DNA of 64,000 nt from Pseudo-nitzschia pungens (lineage: Eukaryota; Bacillariophyta; Bacillariophyceae; Bacillariales; Bacillariaceae): positions 1,240,001-1,304,000 of the forward strand of contig CM074763.1 in assembly GCA_037355855.1 (NCBI GenBank). Direction: 5' to 3'. Below, in pieces: positions 10,890 through 19,820 of this stretch (positions are counted from its first letter, which is position 1; the number at the start of each line of letters is the position of its first letter). Made by a program: the position numbers and the translations under genes. Under the pieces are notes generated by a model. That model had not been told where the DNA came from, ran no database searches, and saw nothing but the letters and a program-made list of their open reading frames with translations.

Positions 10890-11075
10890 ACAACGGGTGG
10901 AGAGGAGAGTTCGTGAACCCGCTCGAAGAGGGGGTGAAGCGCGAATGGAAAGTCGAGCCACCGCCACTCTCGAAATTGACGAGTACAGCCGGGAAAAAAA
11001 AAAAAAAAATGAAAAAATAGGGTGGGATGGTTGTCTAACGGGGCTTAAAGCGCAGGGCGCGAACAGTTAGGCAAC

Positions 11076-12482
11076 CTAGGCGGCGTTGGCGGGAGCCGGA
11101 GCAAGTGGTCCCACGGGGGCCGGAGCAAGTGGGCCCACGGCGGGGGCCGGGGGAAGGGCGGCGGTGGAAGCGCGACCGGGAGGGAAGACAAAGGCGTAGC
11201 TTGAGATCGGGGCGAGCGTGCTGCGGGAAGCGCCGTAGGCGGTGGCAACATTCGCCATTAAGCGGTCTTGGGTGGTCTCCGCGGTGAATTGGCACAAGAC
11301 CTTGCCCCGCGTGGAGCAAGGGAAAAGGAGGCGGCCATTAGGGATGACGACACCGAAGACGTAGTGCCCGTGGTAGTCGATGAGGGTGGGGACGTGGAGG
11401 CACAGGAGGAAGGGGCAGGCGTCGGTGCCCAGACGTGTGGCCACTTCGTCGCCGGGGGAGTACTCAAGCCCAAGAGCGTTGAGAGTAGCGACCAAGGGCT
11501 GGTTGGGGGCGTGGCTGGTCGAAGGCGGGACGTCGAGGGAAGGACGGGCGGCGGTAACGCGGGCTAGGAGACGGTCGATGGCAGCGGTGGTGGGTGCCGG
11601 AACGGGCTCGGCGTAGTGAACACCGTGGTAGACCGTATAGGCAAGGCGGAAGTTGGTGACGACGGTTTGGTAATGGGGACAGTAAGGGTGGGCCATGTCC
11701 AATTCTGCCAAGGCAGAGGCTACAGCCGCACCTGCGGGGTTGGCGTACAGAGTGTGCAACTTGGCGAGCCACGGGCGGGGACCGGTGGGGGTGTCGAGCG
11801 GGCTGTCCGAGTAGCCGGTGAGGTTTCGATTGGCAGAGGTGAGCGGAAGAGCGTTCAGGACCTTTCTGTCGGAAGGTGGGCTGCTGAGGTTGCCCTCAAG
11901 GAGGGCGATGGTCAACGAGATGGCAGTAGGTTCAGGCTGGGCAGGGTCGCGGGGAGCGGGCGGGCCCGGGATTGGGAGGACAGGAGCAGGATTTCCCGCG
12001 GGCGCGGGCGGCACTACCATCGCCCTGTGGGCGAGAGGAGCAAAAGGGAGAGGAGAGTCGGAATCGGAAGAACGGATAGAAAGCGAGGAGTTTCTGGAAT
12101 GGGTTCGGGCGGACGCGGACGTGGGCGAATCGCCGGCGGACGGGGAAGGGTCCTCCGGGATGCCCTGAAAGGGAAGGAGGGTCTTGAGGTCTTTGGCGTG
12201 GGTGGAAGCTCGGGGCCAGTCGGCTTTGGAGCAAGCGGCAAGGAAATCGACGTAGAGGCCGACGTAAGTCTCAAAGTCCTGGAGGGAGGAAGGTGGGAGG
12301 TCGACCGGGAGGGTGAAGGGGGGGCGAAACGGAGCGGTGGGGGCGGCCGCTTCGAGGGTGTCGCCGTGACGGTTGAAACAACGGAAGACGCCGACGGGGG
12401 TTGGGTTGGTGATGAGGGTAATGGCCTGGCTCATGGTGTCGAGGAGGCGTCGGGCCCTCGCGAGGAACGAGGTGGCAAGCAT
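11076..12482 (-). CDS. ORF4 of the DIRS-type element, unknown function
   Basis: Fourth long frame of the element, between the recombinase and repeat B1. ATG at 12482 gives 468 residues (the frame is open to 12590). I recognise no domain; in particular I see no DAM-type methyltransferase (no DPPY/NPPY motif) and no hydrolase triad, the accessory domains known from some DIRS and Ngaro elements. The first third is acidic/Ser-rich linker (about residues 120-200). The rest looks folded, with a conserved-looking run around GPRPWLAKLHTLYANP, HPYCPHYQTVVTNFRLAYTV and LIDYHGHYVFGVVIPNGRLL. The C-terminus is Ala/Pro-rich with a repeated VGPLAPAP unit. The antisense frame is also partly open because of the high GC content, but the order and orientation fit a real element gene. 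It might be a Gag-like, envelope-unrelated accessory protein; this is open. Confidence 0.65.
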   Translation of the reverse strand: MLATSFLARARRLLDTMSQAITLITNPTPVGVFRCFNRHGDTLEAAAPTAPFRPPFTLPVDLPPSSLQDFETYVGLYVDFLAACSKADWPRASTHAKDLKTLLPFQGIPEDPSPSAGDSPTSASARTHSRNSSLSIRSSDSDSPLPFAPLAHRAMVVPPAPAGNPAPVLPIPGPPAPRDPAQPEPTAISLTIALLEGNLSSPPSDRKVLNALPLTSANRNLTGYSDSPLDTPTGPRPWLAKLHTLYANPAGAAVASALAELDMAHPYCPHYQTVVTNFRLAYTVYHGVHYAEPVPAPTTAAIDRLLARVTAARPSLDVPPSTSHAPNQPLVATLNALGLEYSPGDEVATRLGTDACPFLLCLHVPTLIDYHGHYVFGVVIPNGRLLFPCSTRGKVLCQFTAETTQDRLMANVATAYGASRSTLAPISSYAFVFPPGRASTAALPPAPAVGPLAPAPVGPLAPAPANAA

Positions 12483-12825
12483 GGTGGGGGCGGCAACAAA
12501 GCTAGGTGGTGTTTGGGAGGAGTCCAGAGTGGGAATTATGCGAAGACCAGTGGGAGGGGGGCAAAGAGGACCCAGTCCGTGGACAAGCACGGGAAGAGGG
12601 GATCGGGTGTAGCCATGGTCAGGGGTAGGGAGAGGAGGAGGAGAAACGGTGGGAAAACCATGCTGAAACGGAAAATAGATCGTAAAATAAAACGTGTTGG
12701 TTGTAAAATAATAAAACGGGGTGTAACTGGTCGCTTAGTAAGGGATGTGTACGGAGGCGATCGTGGGGGGTTAGGCATCGTGGGGGGGGGGGAGTAGACA
12801 CGGATGTGGAAGAAGACCGTGAAAG

Positions 12826-14160
12826 TTACCAGCGGTCGGGGGGCCGGGCGGCGCCAGCCGTGAGGATGGCGTTATGCTGGTGAGAGAGGATGTGGAGGTC
12901 GCGGGTGTAAATTTGCCACGAATCGCTGTTCCACCGGAGCTGTTTTTTGATAAATTCGGGAGACGCGCCGGCGGCCTGGAGAATGCAGCACGCGCCAACG
13001 CGAATAGAATGACATGTAAATTTTTTGAGGGCGGACGGAGAAGTGACGCCGTAGACGTCGCGGGCAAGGGAGCGGAGGGTGGTTTCGACGTCGGAGTCGA
13101 CCACGTAAACGGCCACCTTGGGGCAGGGGCTGTAGACTGCGAGGGGGCCCGCCAAAGGGCCGGGATGGGGGGCCCATGCGGGAAAGAGGCGATAATAGCG
13201 GGCCAGGATGCGCAACCACGCCGCGACCAAATCGAGGGAAGCGGTTGAGTTGCGAGAAAATCCTTTCACAGCATTCCGTTCGCCATTCTTTTGCCATCGC
13301 CATCGGACGCAGACACGCATCACGGAGCTGGGGGAGGCGAGGCCGGAAGGATGGGGGAGGAGGTTCCCATGGCGGTCTAACAGGGTGATGTCAGCCGGGA
13401 TGAGGGCGACACAGTCGCCCGAAGGGCTGCGGGCAAACGTGCCAAGGCACCGGTGGCTGTGAGTCTGGCACCACTCACTCTTACGGAAGCCAGCGGCGAG
13501 GCCAACGGTAAGCCAGTCCGCGAGGGTGGCGGGAAGGGAATCGGGGGGCTCGGTAGCCGAGGCAGTTAGGAGGTGTTGCTGCATGGCGATGGTGACTGGT
13601 TCCTTGCGGTCGGGGACCGACTCGTAACGGCGGGCCTCGCGGAGGACAGCGGTGATGTCCGGGCACAAGCCGGTGCGGAGCGGGGACTCTTTGCGGGCAT
13701 CCCGGTCAGGGACGGGGTCAAAATGGGCTAGAAGGGTACTGGCAGCCAAGAGATATTTGCTAGCGGTGTCAGCTTTGATGCACTTGCAAAGGAGGCTGTG
13801 GCCAGTGAGGAGATGGCGGGCGTAGTTAGCGAGGAGGAGGTTCAGGGCCTCGGTGGTGATGCGGGAGTCGATCACAGGAAACAGTGCTGGGAAGATACCG
13901 AGGTGAGTGCACCACCAGAGAAAATGGAGGCGGCGGGTAAGAACAGTCCGGGCTTCTTTAGGGTTGTGGGGGGAGCCGTTGCGTAGTCGGAGGACAGCGT
14001 CGAACCCAGGAGAGAGACGAGCTCGGGACTTGGGAGGAAAGCAGTCCAGGACGCGAAGCGCGCGTGCTGAGTGCAAATCTGGTGGAGAAGAGTGGGATAG
14101 GGGAGGGAGAAGTATGAGTAATTGTGGGGGGTGAAAAGTTCGTGGGGACGAGAGACAGCA
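12826..14160 (-). CDS. tyrosine recombinase (DIRS-type element)
   Basis: Integrates the circular DNA copy of the element. Catalytic residues, counted from a TTG codon at 14076, are Arg198 (AAGFRKSEW), His356 and Arg359 (CHSIRVGACCILQAAG), Trp387 and the nucleophile Tyr390 (WNSDSWQIYTRD). This is the R-H-R-(H/W)-Y set of phage-integrase-like recombinases. The frame is open from just after a TGA at 14163-14161 but has no ATG until 13584, which would delete the N-terminal core-binding domain. It lies in the -1 frame relative to the RT-RNase H ORF, and a C6 run on the coding strand (14131-14126) sits in the overlap. Expression by frameshifting, splicing or a non-AUG start is therefore likely. Start coordinate is the edge of the open frame. 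Confidence 0.88.
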   Translation of the reverse strand, partial: CCLSSPRTFHPPQLLILLPPLSHSSPPDLHSARALRVLDCFPPKSRARLSPGFDAVLRLRNGSPHNPKEARTVLTRRLHFLWWCTHLGIFPALFPVIDSRITTEALNLLLANYARHLLTGHSLLCKCIKADTASKYLLAASTLLAHFDPVPDRDARKESPLRTGLCPDITAVLREARRYESVPDRKEPVTIAMQQHLLTASATEPPDSLPATLADWLTVGLAAGFRKSEWCQTHSHRCLGTFARSPSGDCVALIPADITLLDRHGNLLPHPSGLASPSSVMRVCVRWRWQKNGERNAVKGFSRNSTASLDLVAAWLRILARYYRLFPAWAPHPGPLAGPLAVYSPCPKVAVYVVDSDVETTLRSLARDVYGVTSPSALKKFTCHSIRVGACCILQAAGASPEFIKKQLRWNSDSWQIYTRDLHILSHQHNAILTAGAARPPDRW

Positions 14161-16754
14161 TCAGCAAGAGCGTTGTCCGACCCGGGGATGTAATCCACGA
14201 CGCTGCCAAGGGGGGAGTCCTTGCGGTATGTCGCTGCAAGGAGGATAGCGCTCCGGCCGAGGGTGGACTTGGTGGAGGATTTCATCCACCAAGCGATGGC
14301 GGCCTTGTTGTCGCAGGACGAACGCAGAACCGGGGCCGGGGGGAATGCGTGAGGCCGGTCAGCGACCCAGAGCTGACCAATGAGGAAACACAGGAAGACC
14401 CCTAGGAACTCGAGTGTGTTGATGTGGACGTAGTCCGGATGCGTGTTAGGAAGCTGGGTTCGCGCGTGGAGAGCAGCGGAGTATGGGAGGAAGCAGAAGA
14501 CCCGGGGGGCGGGAAGGACGGCGCCAATGCCGGTATGAGAAGCGTCGGTGGTGTTGTGGTCCAGCGCAAAACGCCGAGGGATGAGGTGCCCAATAGGGGT
14601 GGAACACAGGCCGGGCCCCTTCAGGTACTCGTAGAGTGCGCGGAGGGTCGGGATGGTAGTAGCGGGGATCGGGACCGTTGCACGGTTGCGCCAGATGAAA
14701 GCCGCCTGTTCGGTCTGGTGGAGCCAAGTGAAGCGACTTTGGAGGTCGGAGGGCATCGAACTGTAGTGGGGGGGAAGCGGGCGGCGCTTGACGAGACGTT
14801 TGGCTCGGTGGTATCCCTGGGCAATGCAGGAGCGGAGGATGTCCCGAAAGACCAGGAGGTGGGCGAGGCCCCAGGGGTAGTGTTGGAAGCCGTCGCCGAG
14901 GAGACCCAAGAGGGTGGCCAAGTCGCGGATAGTCGCTTGCTTACCAGGGATAAGCCAATGTTCCTGCTCAAGGTAGGAGACTATCTTGTCCCGACGACGG
15001 GGGGACAGGCGCACCGTCATGGTGCGCGTGTTGACGAGGAAGCCTACGAGGAGGCGTTCCTCGGTGTAGGCCAGATCGAGTTTATCCTGGGACAGAATCT
15101 GTTCTTGGCAGGGATGGTCCGGGCCGAAGACGTCTTCGAGGGCGACAATGCTAGCGGCGGAAGTCAAGCGGATGGTAGCGCGGACGTCCGCCGTGAAGAG
15201 GTCATCGACCTGCATAGGCATAGCAGGGGCCAGGCGGACCCGCGGGCGGCCCGGGATCGGGCACTCGCGGTCCTCAAAGACGCCGTGGTTGAGGGTGTCG
15301 AGGTTTGCCTGGGCGATCGTGTGGTGCTCCGAGGGGGGGATCTCGGGGCTGAGGCGCATGCGGGCAACGTAGCGGGACGCACGGCGGAGAGTGTCGTCGG
15401 GCTCATGGCGCCACAAGTACTGGGCCTGTTGGATCCGTGCCTGGGAGAGAGGGTCCCAGTTGGACGGACAGAAGCAACCGCCGAAGGACTGCCCGGTGGC
15501 GAAACCGAGGTAGCCGCACGCTTGGTAGGCGTGCATGGGGACGACCTCGGGGTTGAGTTTGCAGAGGCGGAAGGCGTTGCAGACGTCGTTGTCGATGATG
15601 AGGATTGCGGAGCGAGGGAAGGAGATGCGCATGTTCCAAACGTGAACGAGGAACCGCTGGAAAGAGCCAGGGAACGTGACATCGGGCTCATTGGTCTTGT
15701 TCGTCCAGTCGTTGATACACATGGAGTCGACGGCGGGGCGAAAAGAAGCGTCGAAGATTTGGCAAGACTTCTTCCAGGGGTTGTTGCGGTCGGCAATGCC
15801 GAGTGGAGTGAAGTGGAGGTTGGGGATAAACAGATAGAAACGAGGGTCCACAAGGATGGTGTTGCCGCGGCGATAGTCCTTGCAGAGGACTTTCATAAGT
15901 TCGGATGGGTCTTCAGCAGCCGAGGCATGGTTGCCGTAGCGGTAGTAGGTCCAGAAATTGCGGTCAGTGGACCGGCCACGGCAGAGGCGGGGGGCCCCCG
16001 TGGTGAAAATGCGGCGAACCTCGCGGCGGATGGGGGCACTCACCCCCAGGCGAAGGCGGCGCATGATGGAGGGGACGTCTCGATGGACCGCGAGGTGCGG
16101 GCCGGCGAGGTAGCGGACAAGGCGGGGGACGTTCATCTGGCAGTGGAGGAGGGCGGCCGAGGAGCGTCGGATCCGGTCAGTGTTGAGGGTGGTTTCGGAG
16201 CGGAAGTCGGTGTACGACTGGTAACCCCGGATGGAAGAGGAGTCGAGGTGGAAGTATGTGTCGTGGAGTGTTCGGTAAAGGCGGGCGGGGGGATAGGCGC
16301 GGTCCCAGGCGGTGCGAGCGGAGGGAGAGAGGAAGGGGGAATCATGGAGAAAGGGGACGATGTGGCGGAGGCGAATGTCGCCGAGAAACGAAATGTTAGC
16401 GTGGGGCTTACCGTGGGTGTTGTGGAGGACGCCGTGGACTGCAGGGTGGAGAGTGGTCCCCCACGACGCGAGTTCCGAGGGGCTAAGGTCGCGCGTTGGG
16501 TGAGGGGAGAGAATCGCTTGCGGTGGTGTAGGGGTGTTGCGCTTGCCGGCGGGGACGGTGGGAGGATCAGGGAGGATGCCGGGGTACAGGCAAGGGGACT
16601 CGGGGGGGTCGGCCGAGGGGGCAGGGGGAGGAGTGGTGGTTCTCGTTGCGGACAGAGGGACAAAGGGGGGGACAGGGTGGCTGGGAGTGTAGGGGGTATA
16701 GATCGGGAGATAGTTGACGTAGTCTAAAGCGAGAAGTAGAGAGGGAGTGGGCAT
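13872..16754 (-). CDS. reverse transcriptase-RNase H (DIRS-type element)
   Basis: 960 residues from an ATG at 16754. It copies element RNA into DNA. RT motif A is IIDNDVCNAFR (Asp388/390). Motif B is GQSFGGCFCPSNWDPLS (about 421-437). Motif C is QVDDLF (Asp517/518), a V-D-D version of the usual Y-x-D-D. The following VGFLVNTRTMTVRLS stretch matches the DIRS/Ty3 region after the palm. RNase H follows with Asp737 (TTDASHTGIGAV), Glu782 (NTLEFLG), Asp815 (SCDNKAAIAWW) and Asp865 (NALADAVSR). No integrase or protease domain is present. The first 110 residues are Pro/Thr-rich. The 3' end overlaps the recombinase frame by 289 nt. The enzyme appears intact. Confidence 0.92.
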   Translation of the reverse strand: MPTPSLLLALDYVNYLPIYTPYTPSHPVPPFVPLSATRTTTPPPAPSADPPESPCLYPGILPDPPTVPAGKRNTPTPPQAILSPHPTRDLSPSELASWGTTLHPAVHGVLHNTHGKPHANISFLGDIRLRHIVPFLHDSPFLSPSARTAWDRAYPPARLYRTLHDTYFHLDSSSIRGYQSYTDFRSETTLNTDRIRRSSAALLHCQMNVPRLVRYLAGPHLAVHRDVPSIMRRLRLGVSAPIRREVRRIFTTGAPRLCRGRSTDRNFWTYYRYGNHASAAEDPSELMKVLCKDYRRGNTILVDPRFYLFIPNLHFTPLGIADRNNPWKKSCQIFDASFRPAVDSMCINDWTNKTNEPDVTFPGSFQRFLVHVWNMRISFPRSAILIIDNDVCNAFRLCKLNPEVVPMHAYQACGYLGFATGQSFGGCFCPSNWDPLSQARIQQAQYLWRHEPDDTLRRASRYVARMRLSPEIPPSEHHTIAQANLDTLNHGVFEDRECPIPGRPRVRLAPAMPMQVDDLFTADVRATIRLTSAASIVALEDVFGPDHPCQEQILSQDKLDLAYTEERLLVGFLVNTRTMTVRLSPRRRDKIVSYLEQEHWLIPGKQATIRDLATLLGLLGDGFQHYPWGLAHLLVFRDILRSCIAQGYHRAKRLVKRRPLPPHYSSMPSDLQSRFTWLHQTEQAAFIWRNRATVPIPATTIPTLRALYEYLKGPGLCSTPIGHLIPRRFALDHNTTDASHTGIGAVLPAPRVFCFLPYSAALHARTQLPNTHPDYVHINTLEFLGVFLCFLIGQLWVADRPHAFPPAPVLRSSCDNKAAIAWWMKSSTKSTLGRSAILLAATYRKDSPLGSVVDYIPGSDNALADAVSRPHELFTPHNYSYFSLPYPTLLHQICTQHARFASWTAFLPSPELVSLLGSTLSSDYATAPPTTLKKPGLFLPAASIFSGGALTSVSSQHCFL

Positions 16755-16830
16755 AGTAAAGGGTTAACATATGGGATTACGGGTTAAAGGAAGGGCAAAA
16801 AGGGCGGGGACGAGGAGAGGGGAGGGAGGA

Positions 16831-19161
16831 CTAACCTCGGTCGGAGTCGGAAGGGGCGCCGCTGTTGGGGGCAAAAGCGACGACGGCATGCTTGGTGACA
16901 TACTGCTTGGCCTTTTCCTTGTCGGCAGCGGAGAGTCCTTTCCAAGTGTGCGCGTGGAAGAACTTGCAGGAGTCACCGTATGTGCACTGGAAGCCCACAA
17001 AGCTAGCGCTCATGCAGAGGCGGGTGCCTTTCTTGCCGAAAGGTTCGTCGTAGCGGGGGCGGGAGGTACCCGAGGTGAGGGTGAAGAGGCCACGGGCTTT
17101 GTCTTTGTCGTCGGCTGGCGAGGGGGTGCGGGAGTGGTCGGCGCGTTGGGGGCCGGTGGTGCCGGACGGGGTATGGCGAGGTTTCTTGCTGTCGCGGGGG
17201 TTGTCAGGCTCGTGGGAGGACCGGGAGCGGGCGCGGTCGGCGACGCGTCTGTGGTTTTCCCACCAGAAGAAAGTCGCGGGAGGGGTAGAGAAAGTATTGA
17301 GGTGCTGGCCGTATGTTGCCTGCTCAATGAGTCGGTTGAGGGCGTTGAAATTGTCGCGAGCACTGACGTAGCCCTTGGAGGGCAATGGGGCATCGGTGGA
17401 GACGTGGGTAAGGACTTCCGGGATTTGTGCAAGGACGAGGACGGCGACCATACCTTCCTGGAGCATGGTGATCATGCTGTGTCGGAGGTGGGGTTGGGTC
17501 TGGACCGTGCGTTCGAGCCACGCCGATGTGCGTGGTGCGGTCATAGTGTTGAGGAGTTGTTCGATGCCTTTGTACAGAACACTTTGTTCGGCGTCTTTGG
17601 AGAGGGTGCGGAGGAAGAGGAGGAGGTTGTGGCCGGCATAAATCTCATCGTTAGGGTGGGTTTGGGAGCCGTCGATGAAGAGGGTAGTGTTGGTAGTACG
17701 GGTGCGTCGACGGGAGTTTTCTTCGTGGAGCGCCTCGGATTCGTAGGAGCGGACCGATTGGGTCCGGGACTTAAAGGAGTTGCTGTTCAGGGGAACGCGG
17801 AGGAGATTGAAGATCGAGAATGCGGTATCGAGGCAGTCGGCATTGTCTCCAAGCGGGGAGGAGATGACGATGAAGTTGGTGATGACTTTGAGGAGGGTGC
17901 GGTCAAACATGCCGCGGGTGATGCGGTTGTAGGTAAGGGTTTTCTCGGTGTGACATTTGGTTTGCATGCGGGAGAGCTCGCCGTTGAAGATCTCGACCTG
18001 TTGGGAAACGTTTTTGTTGTTGAAGATTTCGATAATGGTAGGGTAGAGTGTGGCGTGGCGTACGGTGAGCGTGGTGCCCTCCCCCTCGATCCGGGCAAGG
18101 GCTGCACTCCAGGAGAGTGCCGGTCGAGTGAGGGTGGTGCGGTCGTCATCGCTGCGCGCGGTGGACGGGGATGTGCCTGTAGTGCGGACAACCTCGGTGA
18201 GGAGTGTGCGCATCTCGGCGTGGGTAAATTGTCCCGGTGGGGGAGGGTCGGTGCGTGGGGTCTCGGGATTGCCGGTGGCAGGGGTGGCCGGGGGTAGGGC
18301 AGAGCAGAGGTCGCGTAGGCGGGCGAGGCGGATTCCGAGTATTAGTGGTTGGGAGGCGTCCACACAGGAGGGGGTAGGGTTGGAAGGTTGTAGGCGGGTC
18401 GGGAGTGGGTTGAGGTCGTTCTGTGGGAGTTGGGTGAGGATGGTGTGGCCGCTTTGTCCTTCTTTGGTCCAATTTTCTTTGTGGAAGAGTTGGTGGTGGG
18501 TGTGGAGGCTGTGGCCGGAGTTCTTGGTTTGGAGGAAACACAGGGCTTTCCACCAAGTAGTGAATCCTTCGTCGTAGGTGTTGGGAGGGAGGGGTTCGCC
18601 GAGACGGGTGCCTGTGGGGATGGCGAGTGTGGCGGGCCACATCGTAGGTAGGAGGACGAACTGGGGGGTGGTGGCAGCCGAACCGTCGTGGTCGAGGTTG
18701 GCGGGACCGACCTGTGTCTTAGGGTCGGCGGCGCTCATGAAACTGTCGGGGAGGTGGGCTGTATCGTTCCAGGTTCGGAAAAGTGTGGCGGAGGTATGGG
18801 GGGCAATACCAAGGAAGCTCGTGTGGAAGGAGGACGGGGGAATGGCGACGAGGGTGTCGGATTGGATGGAGTCGGACGGAATGCCAACGTAGTGAAGGGT
18901 GTCGTCATCGGCCGTCCACGCGACGAGGGAGTGGATACACTGGAGGACGTGGTGTTCGTCGAGGTATGCGTACCTGGGGTGTAGGGTGTTCAACAAGTTG
19001 GAACGGTGGGCGACGTTTGCTGCTTTTCCGAGGGAGAGGAGGAATGATTTGCGGGTATTGTCGGTGGTGTTGCGGTTGGTCGGTGGGGCGTCGGAGAAAT
19101 TCAGGAAGCCGGAAGATAGGCAACGCATCTGGAGCTGGGCGAGTTCCGGGATGGGGGGCAT
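16831..19161 (-). CDS. Gag-like protein with CCCH zinc finger (DIRS-type element)
   Basis: First ORF of the element, presumed nucleocapsid protein that packages the element RNA. The first ATG in frame is at 19161 (MPPIPELAQLQM), giving 776 residues. The same frame stays open further upstream to at least 19851, but without an ATG and through repetitive leader sequence. The central part is helical and of no family I can name. Near the C-terminus a single zinc-finger-like motif, C716-x9-C726-x5-C732-x3-H736 (CMSASFVGFQ then CTYGDSCKFFH), fits a CCCH RNA-binding finger instead of the CCHC knuckle usual in LTR elements. Upstream is a basic Ser/Arg stretch (RVADRARSRSSHEPDNPRDS). The stop lies 76 bp before the RT start. 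Confidence 0.8.
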   Translation of the reverse strand: MPPIPELAQLQMRCLSSGFLNFSDAPPTNRNTTDNTRKSFLLSLGKAANVAHRSNLLNTLHPRYAYLDEHHVLQCIHSLVAWTADDDTLHYVGIPSDSIQSDTLVAIPPSSFHTSFLGIAPHTSATLFRTWNDTAHLPDSFMSAADPKTQVGPANLDHDGSAATTPQFVLLPTMWPATLAIPTGTRLGEPLPPNTYDEGFTTWWKALCFLQTKNSGHSLHTHHQLFHKENWTKEGQSGHTILTQLPQNDLNPLPTRLQPSNPTPSCVDASQPLILGIRLARLRDLCSALPPATPATGNPETPRTDPPPPGQFTHAEMRTLLTEVVRTTGTSPSTARSDDDRTTLTRPALSWSAALARIEGEGTTLTVRHATLYPTIIEIFNNKNVSQQVEIFNGELSRMQTKCHTEKTLTYNRITRGMFDRTLLKVITNFIVISSPLGDNADCLDTAFSIFNLLRVPLNSNSFKSRTQSVRSYESEALHEENSRRRTRTTNTTLFIDGSQTHPNDEIYAGHNLLLFLRTLSKDAEQSVLYKGIEQLLNTMTAPRTSAWLERTVQTQPHLRHSMITMLQEGMVAVLVLAQIPEVLTHVSTDAPLPSKGYVSARDNFNALNRLIEQATYGQHLNTFSTPPATFFWWENHRRVADRARSRSSHEPDNPRDSKKPRHTPSGTTGPQRADHSRTPSPADDKDKARGLFTLTSGTSRPRYDEPFGKKGTRLCMSASFVGFQCTYGDSCKFFHAHTWKGLSAADKEKAKQYVTKHAVVAFAPNSGAPSDSDRG

Positions 19162-19557
19162 GGTGTATGTTCGGGACTTGTTTGTGTGGTTGAATGAGAT
19201 CGGGTTTGTGGGAGTGGGGGAGTGGATGCGCAGGGGAGGGGTTGGGTGGGAAGTTGTGGAGTGGCGAGGGTAAGTGTCAGGGAGGGGCTGGCGAGGGAAT
19301 GTGTCAACGGTTCGATCGCTAGGGGATGTGTCAACGGTTCGATCGCTCTGGTTGGCGAGGGGTGGTGTCAGGGTTGGTGTCAAAAGTTTGGGGCTGGCGC
19401 GCGGGGGTATCTCGGTGTAGGGGATAGGGGAAACCGCGTTTTTTTGGTTGGCGGGGCGGGTAGTCCGGGGCGGGTGGTCGGCGGGACCGGGTGGCGGGAG
19501 TATGGGTGGGGTAGCCAACCAGTGGGGAGTCGCGTGGTGTTGGCGACGGGGTGGGAG

Positions 19558-19623
19558 TGATCGACAGGATCGTGATCGACAGGATCGTGATCGACAGGAT
19601 CGGGGTGATCGACAGGATCGGGG
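19558..19623 (-). repeat. GATCGACAG-type tandem array in the element leader
   Basis: Four copies of a 15-18-bp unit (GATCGACAGGATCGT and variants) between repeat A1 and the Gag ATG, followed by further short direct repeats (GGGGTAGCCAGCGTG) to about 19760. The frame through here is open upstream of Gag but reads as low-complexity Pro/Arg/Ser sequence. Confidence 0.75.
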
Positions 19624-19820
19624 TGGTGTTGGGGTGGTTAGTGTGCTGGGGTAGCCAGCGGGGGGGCACGGTGTGGTCCGGGGTTGATCGGCAGGATCGT
19701 GATCGGCTGGATCGGGGGCTGGGGTAGCCAGCGTGCTGGGGTAGCCAGCGTGTGGGCGTGGGTGGTGTTGGTATTGGTGTGTATTGTGTGGAGGTGTATG
19801 GCTGGGGAGAAAGGAATAGG

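Noticed and set aside
14424..16727. Long plus-strand open frame (767 codons) opposite the RT-RNase H gene
   Set aside because: It mirrors the codons of the minus-strand gene in GC-rich DNA. It has no domain, whereas the opposite strand carries all RT and RNase H motifs.
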